Shown one piece after another: positions 17,509 to 25,405 of a stretch of DNA of 64,000 nucleotides. The position numbers and the translations under genes were made by a program. The notes under the pieces are model-generated. The model ran no database searches, was not told the origin of the DNA, and saw only the letters and a program-made list of their open reading frames with translations. The number at the start of each line of letters is the position of its first letter. The stretch's first letter is position 1. Source of the stretch: Spirochaetota bacterium (GTDB lineage Bacteria; Spirochaetota; UBA4802; UBA5550); contig JALOTL010000008.1 in assembly GCA_025457915.1 (NCBI GenBank), forward strand, positions 79,777-143,776, written 5' to 3'.

Positions 17509-18417
17509 ATGTTTCAGAACATAGATATCACAATAAAGGCCCTTGCCGGCGAAAAATACATAGCATCTCCGGATATTGCCACTACCGTGTACCTGGCCCT
17601 GAAGATGGAGAAACCGATACTGGTCGAGGGGCCGGCCGGCGTGGGCAAGACCGAGCTCGGGAAATGCGTGGCGGGCGCCCTTGACATGAACCTCATAAGG
17701 CTCCAGTGCTATGAAGGACTGGACGAATCCAAGGCTCTGTATGAATGGGAATACGCCAAGCAGCTCCTCTATACCCAGATTCTCAAGGAAAAGCTCTCAT
17801 CGCTCATGCAGAAACAGGACACCCTCGAAGAGGCGGTAAACAGGCTTTCCGAAGAGGACGACGTCTTCTTTTCAAACAAGTTCCTGCTGCCGCGGCCCAT
17901 CCTGAGCGCCATAACCAGCAGCAAAAGATCGGTGCTGCTGATAGATGAGATCGACAAGTCCGACTCTGAATTCGAGGCATTTCTCCTGGAGGTCCTTTCG
18001 GATTTCCAGGTGACGATCCCGGAGATCGGCACGATAAAGGCCAGGCACAAGCCGTTCGTCATACTCACATCCAACAACGCGAGGGAAATGTCAGACGCGC
18101 TGAAGAGAAGGTGCCTGCACCTCTACATCAACTACCCGACCAGGAGCCTAGAGGAGGAAATCGTCGCGCTCAAGGTGCCGGAATGCGGGAAGAAGCTCGC
18201 GGAAAGCATCGTGAGGGCCGTGCACAAGATACGCGTCCTGCAGCTCAAAAAGGAGCCGAGCATCAGCGAGACCCTCGACTGGGCGAAGGCGCTCGTGATC
18301 ATGGGCCACGAAGAGCTTTCCCACGATGTCGCCGTGTCGACGCTGAATTTGATACTCAAGTACGAAAAGGACATCGAGCTGGCCAAAAAGCATTCAGGCG
18401 AGATATTCGTCCATTGA
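17509..18417 (+). CDS. MoxR-family AAA+ ATPase
   Basis: MoxR ATPases act as chaperones, usually with VWA-domain partners, in maturation of enzymes or stress response. The 302-aa protein has Walker A GPAGVGKTE, Walker B SVLLIDEIDKSD, sensor 1 FVILTSNNARE and an arginine finger in ALKRRCLHLYI. The ATG at 17509 is chosen because MFQNIDITIKALAGEKYIA fits the family start and GGTG lies 6 nt upstream; the frame is open from 17485. The VWA gene follows with overlap. This pair resembles the CoxD/CoxE type used in metal-enzyme assembly, but no such enzyme is in the window. Confidence 0.92.
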   Translation: MFQNIDITIKALAGEKYIASPDIATTVYLALKMEKPILVEGPAGVGKTELGKCVAGALDMNLIRLQCYEGLDESKALYEWEYAKQLLYTQILKEKLSSLMQKQDTLEEAVNRLSEEDDVFFSNKFLLPRPILSAITSSKRSVLLIDEIDKSDSEFEAFLLEVLSDFQVTIPEIGTIKARHKPFVILTSNNAREMSDALKRRCLHLYINYPTRSLEEEIVALKVPECGKKLAESIVRAVHKIRVLQLKKEPSISETLDWAKALVIMGHEELSHDVAVSTLNLILKYEKDIELAKKHSGEIFVH

Positions 18418-19795
18418 GGTCTATACGGAACACCAGCCGTCAATAAATTACAGGCTTTACGATTTTATCGACATCCTCAGGGACGCCACAGTCACCATAT
18501 CCACGGACGAAGTACTTTCCATGTTCGGCGCAATAGACCACGTGCCGGCTTCGGACAGGAACATATTCAAGCAGACGCTGAAAACCACCCTGATCAAGGA
18601 CTTCACCGACATCCCGATTTTCGATAAATGCTTCGATGAATTTTTCGGAACGAAAAGCGACATGAAATACATGCTGAGGGACATCTCCATCGACAGGGCC
18701 GCCGATATCGGCAGGATGAAAAAGGACCCGAACATGACCCGCAGCGAGATGGAGATGATGGAAGACCTGATGGACAGGTTCATCGAGTCGCTGTCCGAAA
18801 ACCTGATTTTCCAGAAAAGCGCCGAGGAACTGCTGAAAATCTTCATGGAGGACGAGATGACGACCTCCGGTTCTTCCGGCGGCATGGGAATGGCGCTCTT
18901 CAAGGCAAGGAACGACGTCATCCAGTCCCACGACAACTCCATGGCCGGGGATTCGGAAATGGAGCCGGACGAAGACATGATGTCCGCGCTCAGGATGATG
19001 ATGGGCAACAGGCTTTTGAAGAAAAGGACCGGCACCACCATAAAAAACCGGGAAAACTACCTCCTGAACAAAAACATCTATAAGATAACCCCTGACGAGA
19101 TAAAGGAGATGAGGGAGCTGATCAGGAGGTTCGGACAGAAGCTGAAAAACAGGATATCCCTTAGAAAGAAAAGGGTCAAGCACGGCGGGATCGACATCAA
19201 GAGGACCTTCAGGTCCAGCCTGCAGTTCGGCGGCGTGCCCTTCAGGCTGTTCTTCAAAGACAGGAAAATCGACAGGCCGCAGCTCGTCATACTCTGCGAC
19301 GTTTCAGGATCGGTCAACCAGTACACCAGGTTCATGCTGCTCCTCACCCATACCCTTCAGAGCCTTTTCTCGAAGGTCAGAACCTTCGCCTTCATCAGCA
19401 ACATGGTGGAGATCACGAAACTCTTCATGGAGATGGATCCGGAGAGGGCCATAAATTCCATTTTCCATGATACGAACTTCACCTACGGATGGGGCAGCAA
19501 CTACGGAAGGTGCTTCAACCAGTTCATGTCGAACCACAGCGACTCCCTTACCGGAAAGACCACGGTCCTTATACTCGGGGACGGCAGGAACAACAACCAG
19601 GACCCGGGGCTGGACTCCTTTATAAGAATAGGCGAAAAATCAAGGAACATGTTCTGGCTGAATCCGGACAAAAAGCACCTCTGGAACTGGAGCGACAGCC
19701 TGGCATACCTCTACAGGGAGCATTGCAACGAGATGAGGGAGGTTAACAATTTTCTTGATCTTTCAGAGTTCATCGATAAATTATTTCTTGATTAA
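18413..19795 (+). CDS. CoxE-like VWA-domain protein, apparently without ATG/GTG/TTG start
   Basis: The C-terminal half is a VWA domain with the MIDAS motif DVSGSV (in LVILCDVSGSVNQYTRF) and later ILGDGRNNNQ. The first ATG in frame is at 18521, but clear family sequence lies upstream of it (YRLYDFIDILRDATVTISTDE matches the CoxE N-terminus). Between there and the upstream stop codons there is no ATG, GTG or TTG in frame. The best candidate is ATT at 18413, which overlaps the MoxR stop (ATTGA), giving 460 residues. The overlap resembles the TTG start of argF. A sequencing frameshift near 18440 is the main alternative. It probably works with the MoxR ATPase. Confidence 0.8.
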   Translation: MEVYTEHQPSINYRLYDFIDILRDATVTISTDEVLSMFGAIDHVPASDRNIFKQTLKTTLIKDFTDIPIFDKCFDEFFGTKSDMKYMLRDISIDRAADIGRMKKDPNMTRSEMEMMEDLMDRFIESLSENLIFQKSAEELLKIFMEDEMTTSGSSGGMGMALFKARNDVIQSHDNSMAGDSEMEPDEDMMSALRMMMGNRLLKKRTGTTIKNRENYLLNKNIYKITPDEIKEMRELIRRFGQKLKNRISLRKKRVKHGGIDIKRTFRSSLQFGGVPFRLFFKDRKIDRPQLVILCDVSGSVNQYTRFMLLLTHTLQSLFSKVRTFAFISNMVEITKLFMEMDPERAINSIFHDTNFTYGWGSNYGRCFNQFMSNHSDSLTGKTTVLILGDGRNNNQDPGLDSFIRIGEKSRNMFWLNPDKKHLWNWSDSLAYLYREHCNEMREVNNFLDLSEFIDKLFLD

Positions 19796-19846
19796 TATCC
19801 ACGCCCGGTTTCAACTGACATCGATTCTGCACATTATAATTTATTC

Positions 19847-19875
19847 TTTACAAATTTCGGCGTCCGTTGTTTAAT
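19847..19875 (+). promoter_or_regulatory. Putative promoter of the STAS gene at 19902
   Basis: TTTACA at 19847-19852 is followed by a 17-bp spacer and TTTAAT at 19870-19875. An AAAGGAAAGAG ribosome binding site precedes the gene. Confidence 0.5.
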
Positions 19876-19901
19876 AATAAATCGACAAAAGGAAAGAGCC
19901 T

Positions 19902-20225
19902 ATGGAGATAGATTTCAGGGAATTAGGCGATCATAAAATAATTGAGGTCAGCGGCGAGGTTGATCTTTACAATGTGAGCGAGCTGAAAAAGGCGCTTTTC
20001 AGCATTACGGACGGAAATTACCATAGCGTTATAGTCGATCTTAAAAACGTCAACTACATGGACTCGTCCGGGATCGGCGCCCTAGTGGCCGGACAGAAAA
20101 AAATGCGCGCCCATAACGGGAGATTCGGGCTGATGAACATACACGAGGACGTGCTGAACATCCTGCGCCTCGCGACCCTGGACAAATTCTTCAAGATTTA
20201 CGACAGCGAAGAAGAAATTATCTGA
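19902..20225 (+). CDS. STAS-domain anti-sigma factor antagonist
   Basis: This is a 107-aa single STAS domain of the SpoIIAA/RsbV type: IIEVSGEVDLYNVSELKKAL, then VNYMDSSGIGALV with the conserved phosphorylatable Ser (MDSSG). In partner switching, the unphosphorylated form sequesters an anti-sigma kinase and frees a sigma factor. The SpoIIE-type phosphatase gene converges on it with a single base between the two stops, making it the obvious candidate enzyme to dephosphorylate this protein. No HATPase kinase or sigma factor lies nearby. The start has AAAGGA 9 nt upstream. Confidence 0.9.
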   Translation: MEIDFRELGDHKIIEVSGEVDLYNVSELKKALFSITDGNYHSVIVDLKNVNYMDSSGIGALVAGQKKMRAHNGRFGLMNIHEDVLNILRLATLDKFFKIYDSEEEII

Positions 20226-20226
20226 A

Positions 20227-21789
20227 TCACTGCACTCTCTTCAAAACAAGTATCGTCATGTCATCATGGGGATTGGCCTCCCCCCTGAAGCCGTCCACGT
20301 CCTGCACCAGGAAATCGACGAAATCGCTGGCGTTCATGTAATTCTTTTCAAGAAGGTTTTTAAGCAGCCTGCTCAGACCGTATTCCTCCTTTTCGGTATT
20401 CCTCATTTCCGTTATGCCGTCGGTATTTAAAACAATCATGTCACCGGGATTAAGCTTGATTCTTGCCTGCTTGTACCTGACCTCGTCCATTATGCCTATG
20501 GGAACATCCTCGATCCTGGTCGCGGTGCAGGTCCTGGTCTCGGCCCTGTAGCAGTAAAGCGGACCGTGTCCCGCGTTTGCGAAGGACAGCTCCTCGGTCT
20601 TCCTGTCGTAGATCATGAAGAACAGGGTCGCGAACTTGTCTATCGCGAAATCCGCGCTCAGCGCGTCGTTGATGGCGCTCGCGACGCTGGAACAGTCCAC
20701 GTCGCCGCGGGAAATATAGGAGGTGAAAACAGTCCTTATCATCACCATGACCAGGGACGCCGGTACGCCCTTGCCCGACACGTCGCTTATAAGCGCCCCC
20801 ACCCTGTTTTCGTCTATATCCTTGTAATCGAAATAATCCCCCCCGACCCCCTTGGCGGCCCTGGTGAAGCCTTTTATCTGTATGCCGGCCTTTTCATAAA
20901 AGCCCATTGGATTCAGGCCCTCCTGGATGTCCCGGGCCATCTCCAGCTGTTCATCCAGTATCCTGGATTCGATCTCCTTCTCCCTGGCGGTCTTGATCAT
21001 CGAAGTCATGAGATTGAATTCCCTGGCCAGCTGGCCGAGCTCGTCGGAGGTGCTGATCCCGATCTTGTAATCGAGGTTTCCGGCGCCGATGATCGCTGCT
21101 CCGCGGGATAGCTCCCTGACCGGCTTGATGGTGATGCTTGCAAGGACTATCGATCCGATTATCGACAGGCCGAGGAAAATAAGGGATATCGGAATGATCA
21201 CCATGAGAAGGTTGGCGACCTCGTTTCTTATGATGATGTCGGATAGACCAATGACGACCGCGCCTATCTTCCTTCCGGTCACTTTACTGGTCACGATCTT
21301 TGAAAAGTCGGATATGTCCCCGATCCCGCCGGGATCGTCGTAAGCAATTATTTTTATCGATTCATCCCCGGTCCTGTTCTTAAGCCTCCTGTCCACCCCG
21401 TCGTTGAGGAGTTCCCCCATGGCCCTTTTCTGCCTGCGGTCGAAATACTGTATTACGGTGTCATCCGCGCCCATGACGAACGCGTATTTGATGTAAGGTA
21501 TTTTTTTTAAATCATTTACCGCTGAAAACATCGCCAGCTCGTCGACATTGATCGACTGCTGCGCTGTGTTGGACAGGTGGACCACCTCCCGTTCCACGAA
21601 CTGGATGATCTGGTTCTCGAGGAGGTTCCATTCCCTCCAGATGACGAAAAGGGTTATGGTCAGGATTATGAACGTCGCAAGGCCTATTATGGCGAGCGAG
21701 AACTTAATCCTGAGGCTGAACCTGACCCCCTGTTTTGCCGGTGAAGAAACGGGCTTCACGTTTTTGTTTGCCGCATCGGATTTTGCCAT
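20227..21789 (-). CDS. Membrane-bound SpoIIE/PP2C-type phosphatase with HAMP domain (RsbU-like)
   Basis: The 520-aa product has a membrane helix at about 25-50, an extracytoplasmic sensor region to about 175, and a second helix (LLMVIIPISLIFLGLSIIG). A HAMP domain follows (about 205-260), then a linker helix and a PP2C domain from about 285 to the end. Phosphatase motifs are GVGGDYFDY, ALISDVSGKGVPASL, DGITEMRN and PHDDMTILVL, with the metal-binding Asp residues present. Such proteins dephosphorylate STAS antagonists in response to an outside signal. It starts 1 bp after the TPR gene stop, so the two are probably cotranscribed. Confidence 0.92.
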   Translation of the reverse strand: MAKSDAANKNVKPVSSPAKQGVRFSLRIKFSLAIIGLATFIILTITLFVIWREWNLLENQIIQFVEREVVHLSNTAQQSINVDELAMFSAVNDLKKIPYIKYAFVMGADDTVIQYFDRRQKRAMGELLNDGVDRRLKNRTGDESIKIIAYDDPGGIGDISDFSKIVTSKVTGRKIGAVVIGLSDIIIRNEVANLLMVIIPISLIFLGLSIIGSIVLASITIKPVRELSRGAAIIGAGNLDYKIGISTSDELGQLAREFNLMTSMIKTAREKEIESRILDEQLEMARDIQEGLNPMGFYEKAGIQIKGFTRAAKGVGGDYFDYKDIDENRVGALISDVSGKGVPASLVMVMIRTVFTSYISRGDVDCSSVASAINDALSADFAIDKFATLFFMIYDRKTEELSFANAGHGPLYCYRAETRTCTATRIEDVPIGIMDEVRYKQARIKLNPGDMIVLNTDGITEMRNTEKEEYGLSRLLKNLLEKNYMNASDFVDFLVQDVDGFRGEANPHDDMTILVLKRVQ

Positions 21790-21790
21790 G

Positions 21791-23725
21791 TTATTGCCCG
21801 AGAAAAACCAGGACCTTCCTTATGTTGTTTTTTGCCTTGATATGATCCGGGTCGATCGCTATGACCTTTCTCCATTCATTGATTGCCCTTTTAAAGTCAT
21901 TGCCGGCATAATAGCTGATGCCCATATAATAATATTTCCTGACCAGTTCCTCCTCCCTCGGGGTCAGTTTTTTCCTGGCCTGGGCGACATCGATGTCGCC
22001 GCCCCTGAGCTGGGTCTCAATCTTGTTGACGCTTATTGCCGCCTTAATGTTGTTCGGGTCCTTTCTTACTATCCACTGGAATTCAGCAAGGGCCTTTTTC
22101 GCGTTCTCAAGGCCGCCTGCCTGGTAGTAATTCATAGCCAGCCCGTACCTTCTTTCAATCTCCTTCTGGTCGGCCTGGTTGACCGCGGCGCCCTCGCCCT
22201 CCCTTATCCCGCGGTTCGCCTCTGCAAGGAAACCGTCTATGCCTGGATATTTCGGGTTCATGGACTTGACTATCTCGAAGGTCATCTGCGCGGCCCGAAA
22301 TTCCTTTCTCCTCAACTGCTCCCTTCCCTCCGCGGCCTTTTTTTCCACGGATCCGCCCGTCGCGGCTGGATTGATCTTCAATTCGCACTTCGCGATGTAT
22401 TCGTTCGCCATCCTGTTTTTTGGAAACAGCTTGAGTATCTCGTCCCACTTTCTTTTTGATTCGGCATAATTGCCCTTATCATAAAGGCTTCTTCCGGAAA
22501 TTACAAGCGAATTTATCAGGTTGTAATATGGGGAATTTTCGTCCACCCTCTCCTCCTCCTCGATAAGCCTGGCCTCCCTCGCCCTCTTGAGATACTCCCT
22601 GGCCTGGGTGTTGTTTTTATCTATGGAAAGTACCGTTACGAATGAATTGATCGCCTCTTTATATCTCTGGCGGGAGTATGATATGATGCCCTCCTGGAAT
22701 ATCTGGTTGATCTCCTGCATCTTCCTGGTTTTCTGCCTCTCCATGAAGTCCTTTCTCAGCCTGTCGATCGAGGCCAGCCTCTCTCTCGCGTCCCTGTAAT
22801 TCTTGACGGCCGCCAGGCAGCTCTCGAAATCGTCCTGGGCCTGGTCGAAATTGTTGTTTTTCAGATTATTGATGCCGGACAGATAGAATTCCTCGGCCTG
22901 CCTGGCCCTCTGGTCCGAAAGCTTCCTCTCCTCGAGTATCTCGTCTATCTTCTCGATCATGTCCCTGGCGTCCCTGTTCTGGGGATCAAGCTTCAGAGCC
23001 TGCGCGAATTCATTGCGGGCCGGCCTGTACCTTTTAAAGTTGAAATGGTCCCTGCCCCTGGCCATGAATCCCCTGATGGTCTCGAACTTCAGCCTGTTGT
23101 CTATGGCCAGCCTGCAGTTTCTAACGCCGTCCTCGGCCTCCCTGTCCCTGGGGATATAGGACAGAATGTCCTTCCAGATCTTCAGGGCGCCCTCGTAATT
23201 TTCACGCTCCATCTCTTTAACCGCGGCCGTTTTCAGTGCTTTTACCTTCTCCCTTATGGCTTTGGACAGGCGGACTTTTTTCTCGGCCGCGGTTATGTCG
23301 ATTTCGAGCCTTTTCATGTCGTCGAGCATGTCCTTCAGGTCCTGGTCATTCGGGTCTATCCTGTAGGCTATTTTGTAGTTTTCGATCGACTCCTTCCCGG
23401 ACTTGATCCCGGCCTCGAGCGTATCATCGTCGGCCAGCCTCCTCCTGGCTATCCTGTAATCCAGCTTCATCCTCTGGAAGGCCAGGTCCTTTTTCTGCTT
23501 GATCTCGTAAACCGCCTCTATCTTCTGCTGGACCTTTTCATTTTCCGGGTCGTCCCTCAGTATCTCTATCCACAGGGATACGGCCTTGTTGTAGTCCTTT
23601 TTTTCAAAATGCTCCCGGGCCTGCCTGTCCAGCTCCCTCCCTGTTTCCAGCGCACTGCCGTCCGGCTGCGCCAGCCAAAACAGGAGCACGGAAAAAAAGG
23701 CGATGGATATCGCATTGATTTTCAT
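21791..23725 (-). CDS. Exported protein of multiple TPR-like repeats
   Basis: The 644-aa protein has a signal peptide (residues 1-25) and then helical repeats to its end. Repeats with TPR character include AREHFEKKDYNKAVSLWIEI, KEMERENYEGALKIWKDI, FNFKRYRPARNEFAQAL, ISYSRQRYKEAINSFVTVL and ISYYAGNDFKRAINEWRKV. They are separated by charged helices (about 80-200 and 260-340). It is a likely periplasmic or outer-membrane scaffold. Cotranscription with the phosphatase suggests it could feed a cell-envelope signal to that protein, which is an inference. There is no clear ribosome binding site. No enzyme motif was seen. Confidence 0.8.
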   Translation of the reverse strand: MKINAISIAFFSVLLFWLAQPDGSALETGRELDRQAREHFEKKDYNKAVSLWIEILRDDPENEKVQQKIEAVYEIKQKKDLAFQRMKLDYRIARRRLADDDTLEAGIKSGKESIENYKIAYRIDPNDQDLKDMLDDMKRLEIDITAAEKKVRLSKAIREKVKALKTAAVKEMERENYEGALKIWKDILSYIPRDREAEDGVRNCRLAIDNRLKFETIRGFMARGRDHFNFKRYRPARNEFAQALKLDPQNRDARDMIEKIDEILEERKLSDQRARQAEEFYLSGINNLKNNNFDQAQDDFESCLAAVKNYRDARERLASIDRLRKDFMERQKTRKMQEINQIFQEGIISYSRQRYKEAINSFVTVLSIDKNNTQAREYLKRAREARLIEEEERVDENSPYYNLINSLVISGRSLYDKGNYAESKRKWDEILKLFPKNRMANEYIAKCELKINPAATGGSVEKKAAEGREQLRRKEFRAAQMTFEIVKSMNPKYPGIDGFLAEANRGIREGEGAAVNQADQKEIERRYGLAMNYYQAGGLENAKKALAEFQWIVRKDPNNIKAAISVNKIETQLRGGDIDVAQARKKLTPREEELVRKYYYMGISYYAGNDFKRAINEWRKVIAIDPDHIKAKNNIRKVLVFLGQ

Positions 23726-23925
23726 TTATGGATTTTTCCGTTTGCAGATGGGATGGTCATGTTGGGAAAAATAACCTCATCGCCCGATAATGTCAAAAAA
23801 GAAATTTTCCAATGTGATTTTTTTATCAAACGGAGGCATTCGGCCCTGGGCGAAAAAGTTAAAAATGAAGGGCCGGGAAAAAAATTTCTTGCAAAAAAAC
23901 GATCGTTAAAATTGGCTATAACCAA

Positions 23926-23997
23926 GCGGGTGTAATTCAGTGGTAGAATGTCAGCTTCCCAAGCTGAACGTCGAGGGTTCGATCCCCTTCACCCGCT
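23926..23997 (+). tRNA. tRNA-Gly (anticodon CCC)
   Basis: A complete cloverleaf is visible: acceptor GCGGGTG/CACCCGC, a D arm with TGGTAGA, anticodon stem TCAGC/GCTGA around loop TTCCCAA (anticodon CCC), and a T arm with TTCGATC. The discriminator base is T and no CCA is encoded. It is the only tRNA gene in the window. A degenerate integrase begins about 100 bp downstream in the same orientation, so its 3' end probably served as an attachment site. Confidence 0.95.
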
Positions 23998-24078
23998 CAT
24001 CTAAGTCTTGATTAATTCAGGACTTGTAAAAGCTACCGGACCGCCGGCGCTTCTTAAAACTAACAAGTGTGATAAAAG

Positions 24079-24092
24079 TGTGACATGTCACA
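24079..24092. promoter_or_regulatory. Palindrome TGTGACATGTCACA upstream of the integrase remnant
   Basis: This is a perfect 14-bp palindrome that starts 26 bp before the ATG of the integrase remnant and ends just before its GGGAGG. The half-site TGTGA resembles those of CRP/FNR proteins, but the spacing is 4 instead of 6. It may be an old operator of the element; function is inferred. Confidence 0.4.
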
Positions 24093-24104
24093 GGGAGGAT
24101 TAAG

Positions 24105-24245
24105 ATGACGCCGGGAAAACCTTTCTCATTATTCAAACGAAAACGCATTTATTACGCTTGCTTTAAATTGCCTGATGGTCAATGGAGTACTCACAGAACA
24201 ATCAGATCGGACCTGAACATATCCACACTTACTCCAGGCTGTTAA
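24105..24245 (+). pseudogene. Degenerate N-terminus of a tyrosine-recombinase-type integrase
   Basis: From the ATG at 24105, preceded by a strong GGGAGG, 46 residues can be read before a TAA at 24243. The segment KPFSLFKRKRIYYACFKLPD followed by GQWSTHRTI resembles the N-terminal arm-binding part of phage-type integrases, which often begin KPFxLxKRxxxYYVxFxLPDG. After the stop no frame continues with recombinase motifs, and the catalytic R-H-R-Y domain is absent. Its place and direction just behind tRNA-Gly are typical of integrases of tRNA-targeting elements. I therefore read it as the remnant of a decayed integrated element. The family call rests on this short stretch only. Confidence 0.6.
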
Positions 24246-24856
24246 GGTTCATCGATAAAGGCATAGTCAAACCCCAGCTTATATATTTTCTTCAGTCAAT
24301 GAATCAGTGTGCTGCCTCAACTTTCTTATTTTTATTATGGAAAAAGCAGCCGCCAACGCGCAGGAAATTATAAAAGCCAGGACATCAGGGTCTTTTCCAT
24401 TTCAGACAGGGAGCATGCCGGTCCGCGCTGAATACCATACAAGGCCCTTAACCAGCGAGATACAACCGCCCGGCCAGCCTTCTTTTACGCCTCGTATCGT
24501 TTTCATATGAGCCTCACACACTGGTTTTTTACTTATTCATATTCTATATCCTTAAAAAAATAATTTTTGTCCGACAATACCGGCTGTTATTTCAGGATAG
24601 ATTCATTCCCTGGAAAAAATTTCATTCTTTGTGTTTTTTTCATTTCCAGGCGTATCCTTTTAATCCCGATCGTCGTATTACTATTATATTCATGATAGTT
24701 TTAACAGCTGAATAATTGCAATTATCGGGGAATTCCGCATAATTGGAATATAAATCAGCATGCCGGCCCGCTGGATATGATAAATTTGCGGTAACCGGCA
24801 TCGTAAAAAATCGAACTGAAATAACAAAGAAACAAATACTGAAAAAGGAGTACGTG
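24246..24856. other. Non-coding decayed region with a possible promoter
   Basis: About 610 bp between the integrase remnant and the thioesterase hold no frame with coding character. Short open frames at 24182-24373 and 24307-24510 have no ribosome binding site and no recognisable motifs. A possible promoter for the thioesterase gene lies at 24716-24743: TTGCAA, 16-bp spacer, CATAAT. The region is consistent with deletion and decay of an integrated element. Confidence 0.5.
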
Positions 24857-25324
24857 ATGAACACCATGATAAACGAAAAAGCAAACGAACTACTTCCGGT
24901 CCAGAACGAAGTCCCAAATTGCTTCGTGTGCGGGCAGGAAAATCCGCACGGACTGAAACTCAGGTTCACGAAAGAATCCGAGACGTCCCTGAGCACCGAG
25001 TTCACGCCGCCGGATTACTGGACCGGCTGGGGGAGTATGATGCACGGCGGGTTCCACGGCCTCCTGCTGGACGAAACCATGTCATGGATCGCGTTCGGCC
25101 TCATGGACGTCAAGGGGTTCGTCACCAAGGAGATGACGGTAAAATACATCCGGCCGGTATACGTCGGGCGAAAACTGAAAGTGACCGGGCACCTTGAAGA
25201 AGATACCGGCAGGGAAATCCGCACCCGCGCGGAAATCAGCGATGAAGAAGGAAACGTACTGACCATGGCGCAGGCGACCCTCGCGCGCGTGGATATCGAA
25301 AAAATGAAAAAAATCATGCAATAA
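24857..25324 (+). CDS. PaaI-type hotdog-fold thioesterase
   Basis: The 155-aa protein has the hotdog fold of the PaaI/YigI family: CFVCGQENPHGLKLRF at the N-terminus, then MMHGGFHGLLLDETMSWIAF with the HGG motif and the catalytic acidic residue in LLDE, and a central VKYIRPVYVGRKLKVTG strand. Members hydrolyse acyl-CoA thioesters; the substrate here is unknown. ATG at 24857 is chosen because AAAGGAG lies 6 nt upstream; the longer frame from 24743 has no such site and overlaps the promoter. It follows the integrase remnant and precedes a polyferredoxin gene with an 81-bp gap, without an obvious metabolic link. Confidence 0.85.
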   Translation: MNTMINEKANELLPVQNEVPNCFVCGQENPHGLKLRFTKESETSLSTEFTPPDYWTGWGSMMHGGFHGLLLDETMSWIAFGLMDVKGFVTKEMTVKYIRPVYVGRKLKVTGHLEEDTGREIRTRAEISDEEGNVLTMAQATLARVDIEKMKKIMQ

Positions 25325-25405
25325 GACATCCCGGACGACAGATGCGGGTTCATCCGCGGATTCGAGATTCAAATCAACATTTTAAAAGGAACGGGTTCAA
25401 GTTTT

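Noticed and set aside
24640..25005. Minus-strand frame of 121 codons at the thioesterase start
   Set aside because: Ser/Phe-rich composition and overlap with the clearly coding hotdog-fold gene.
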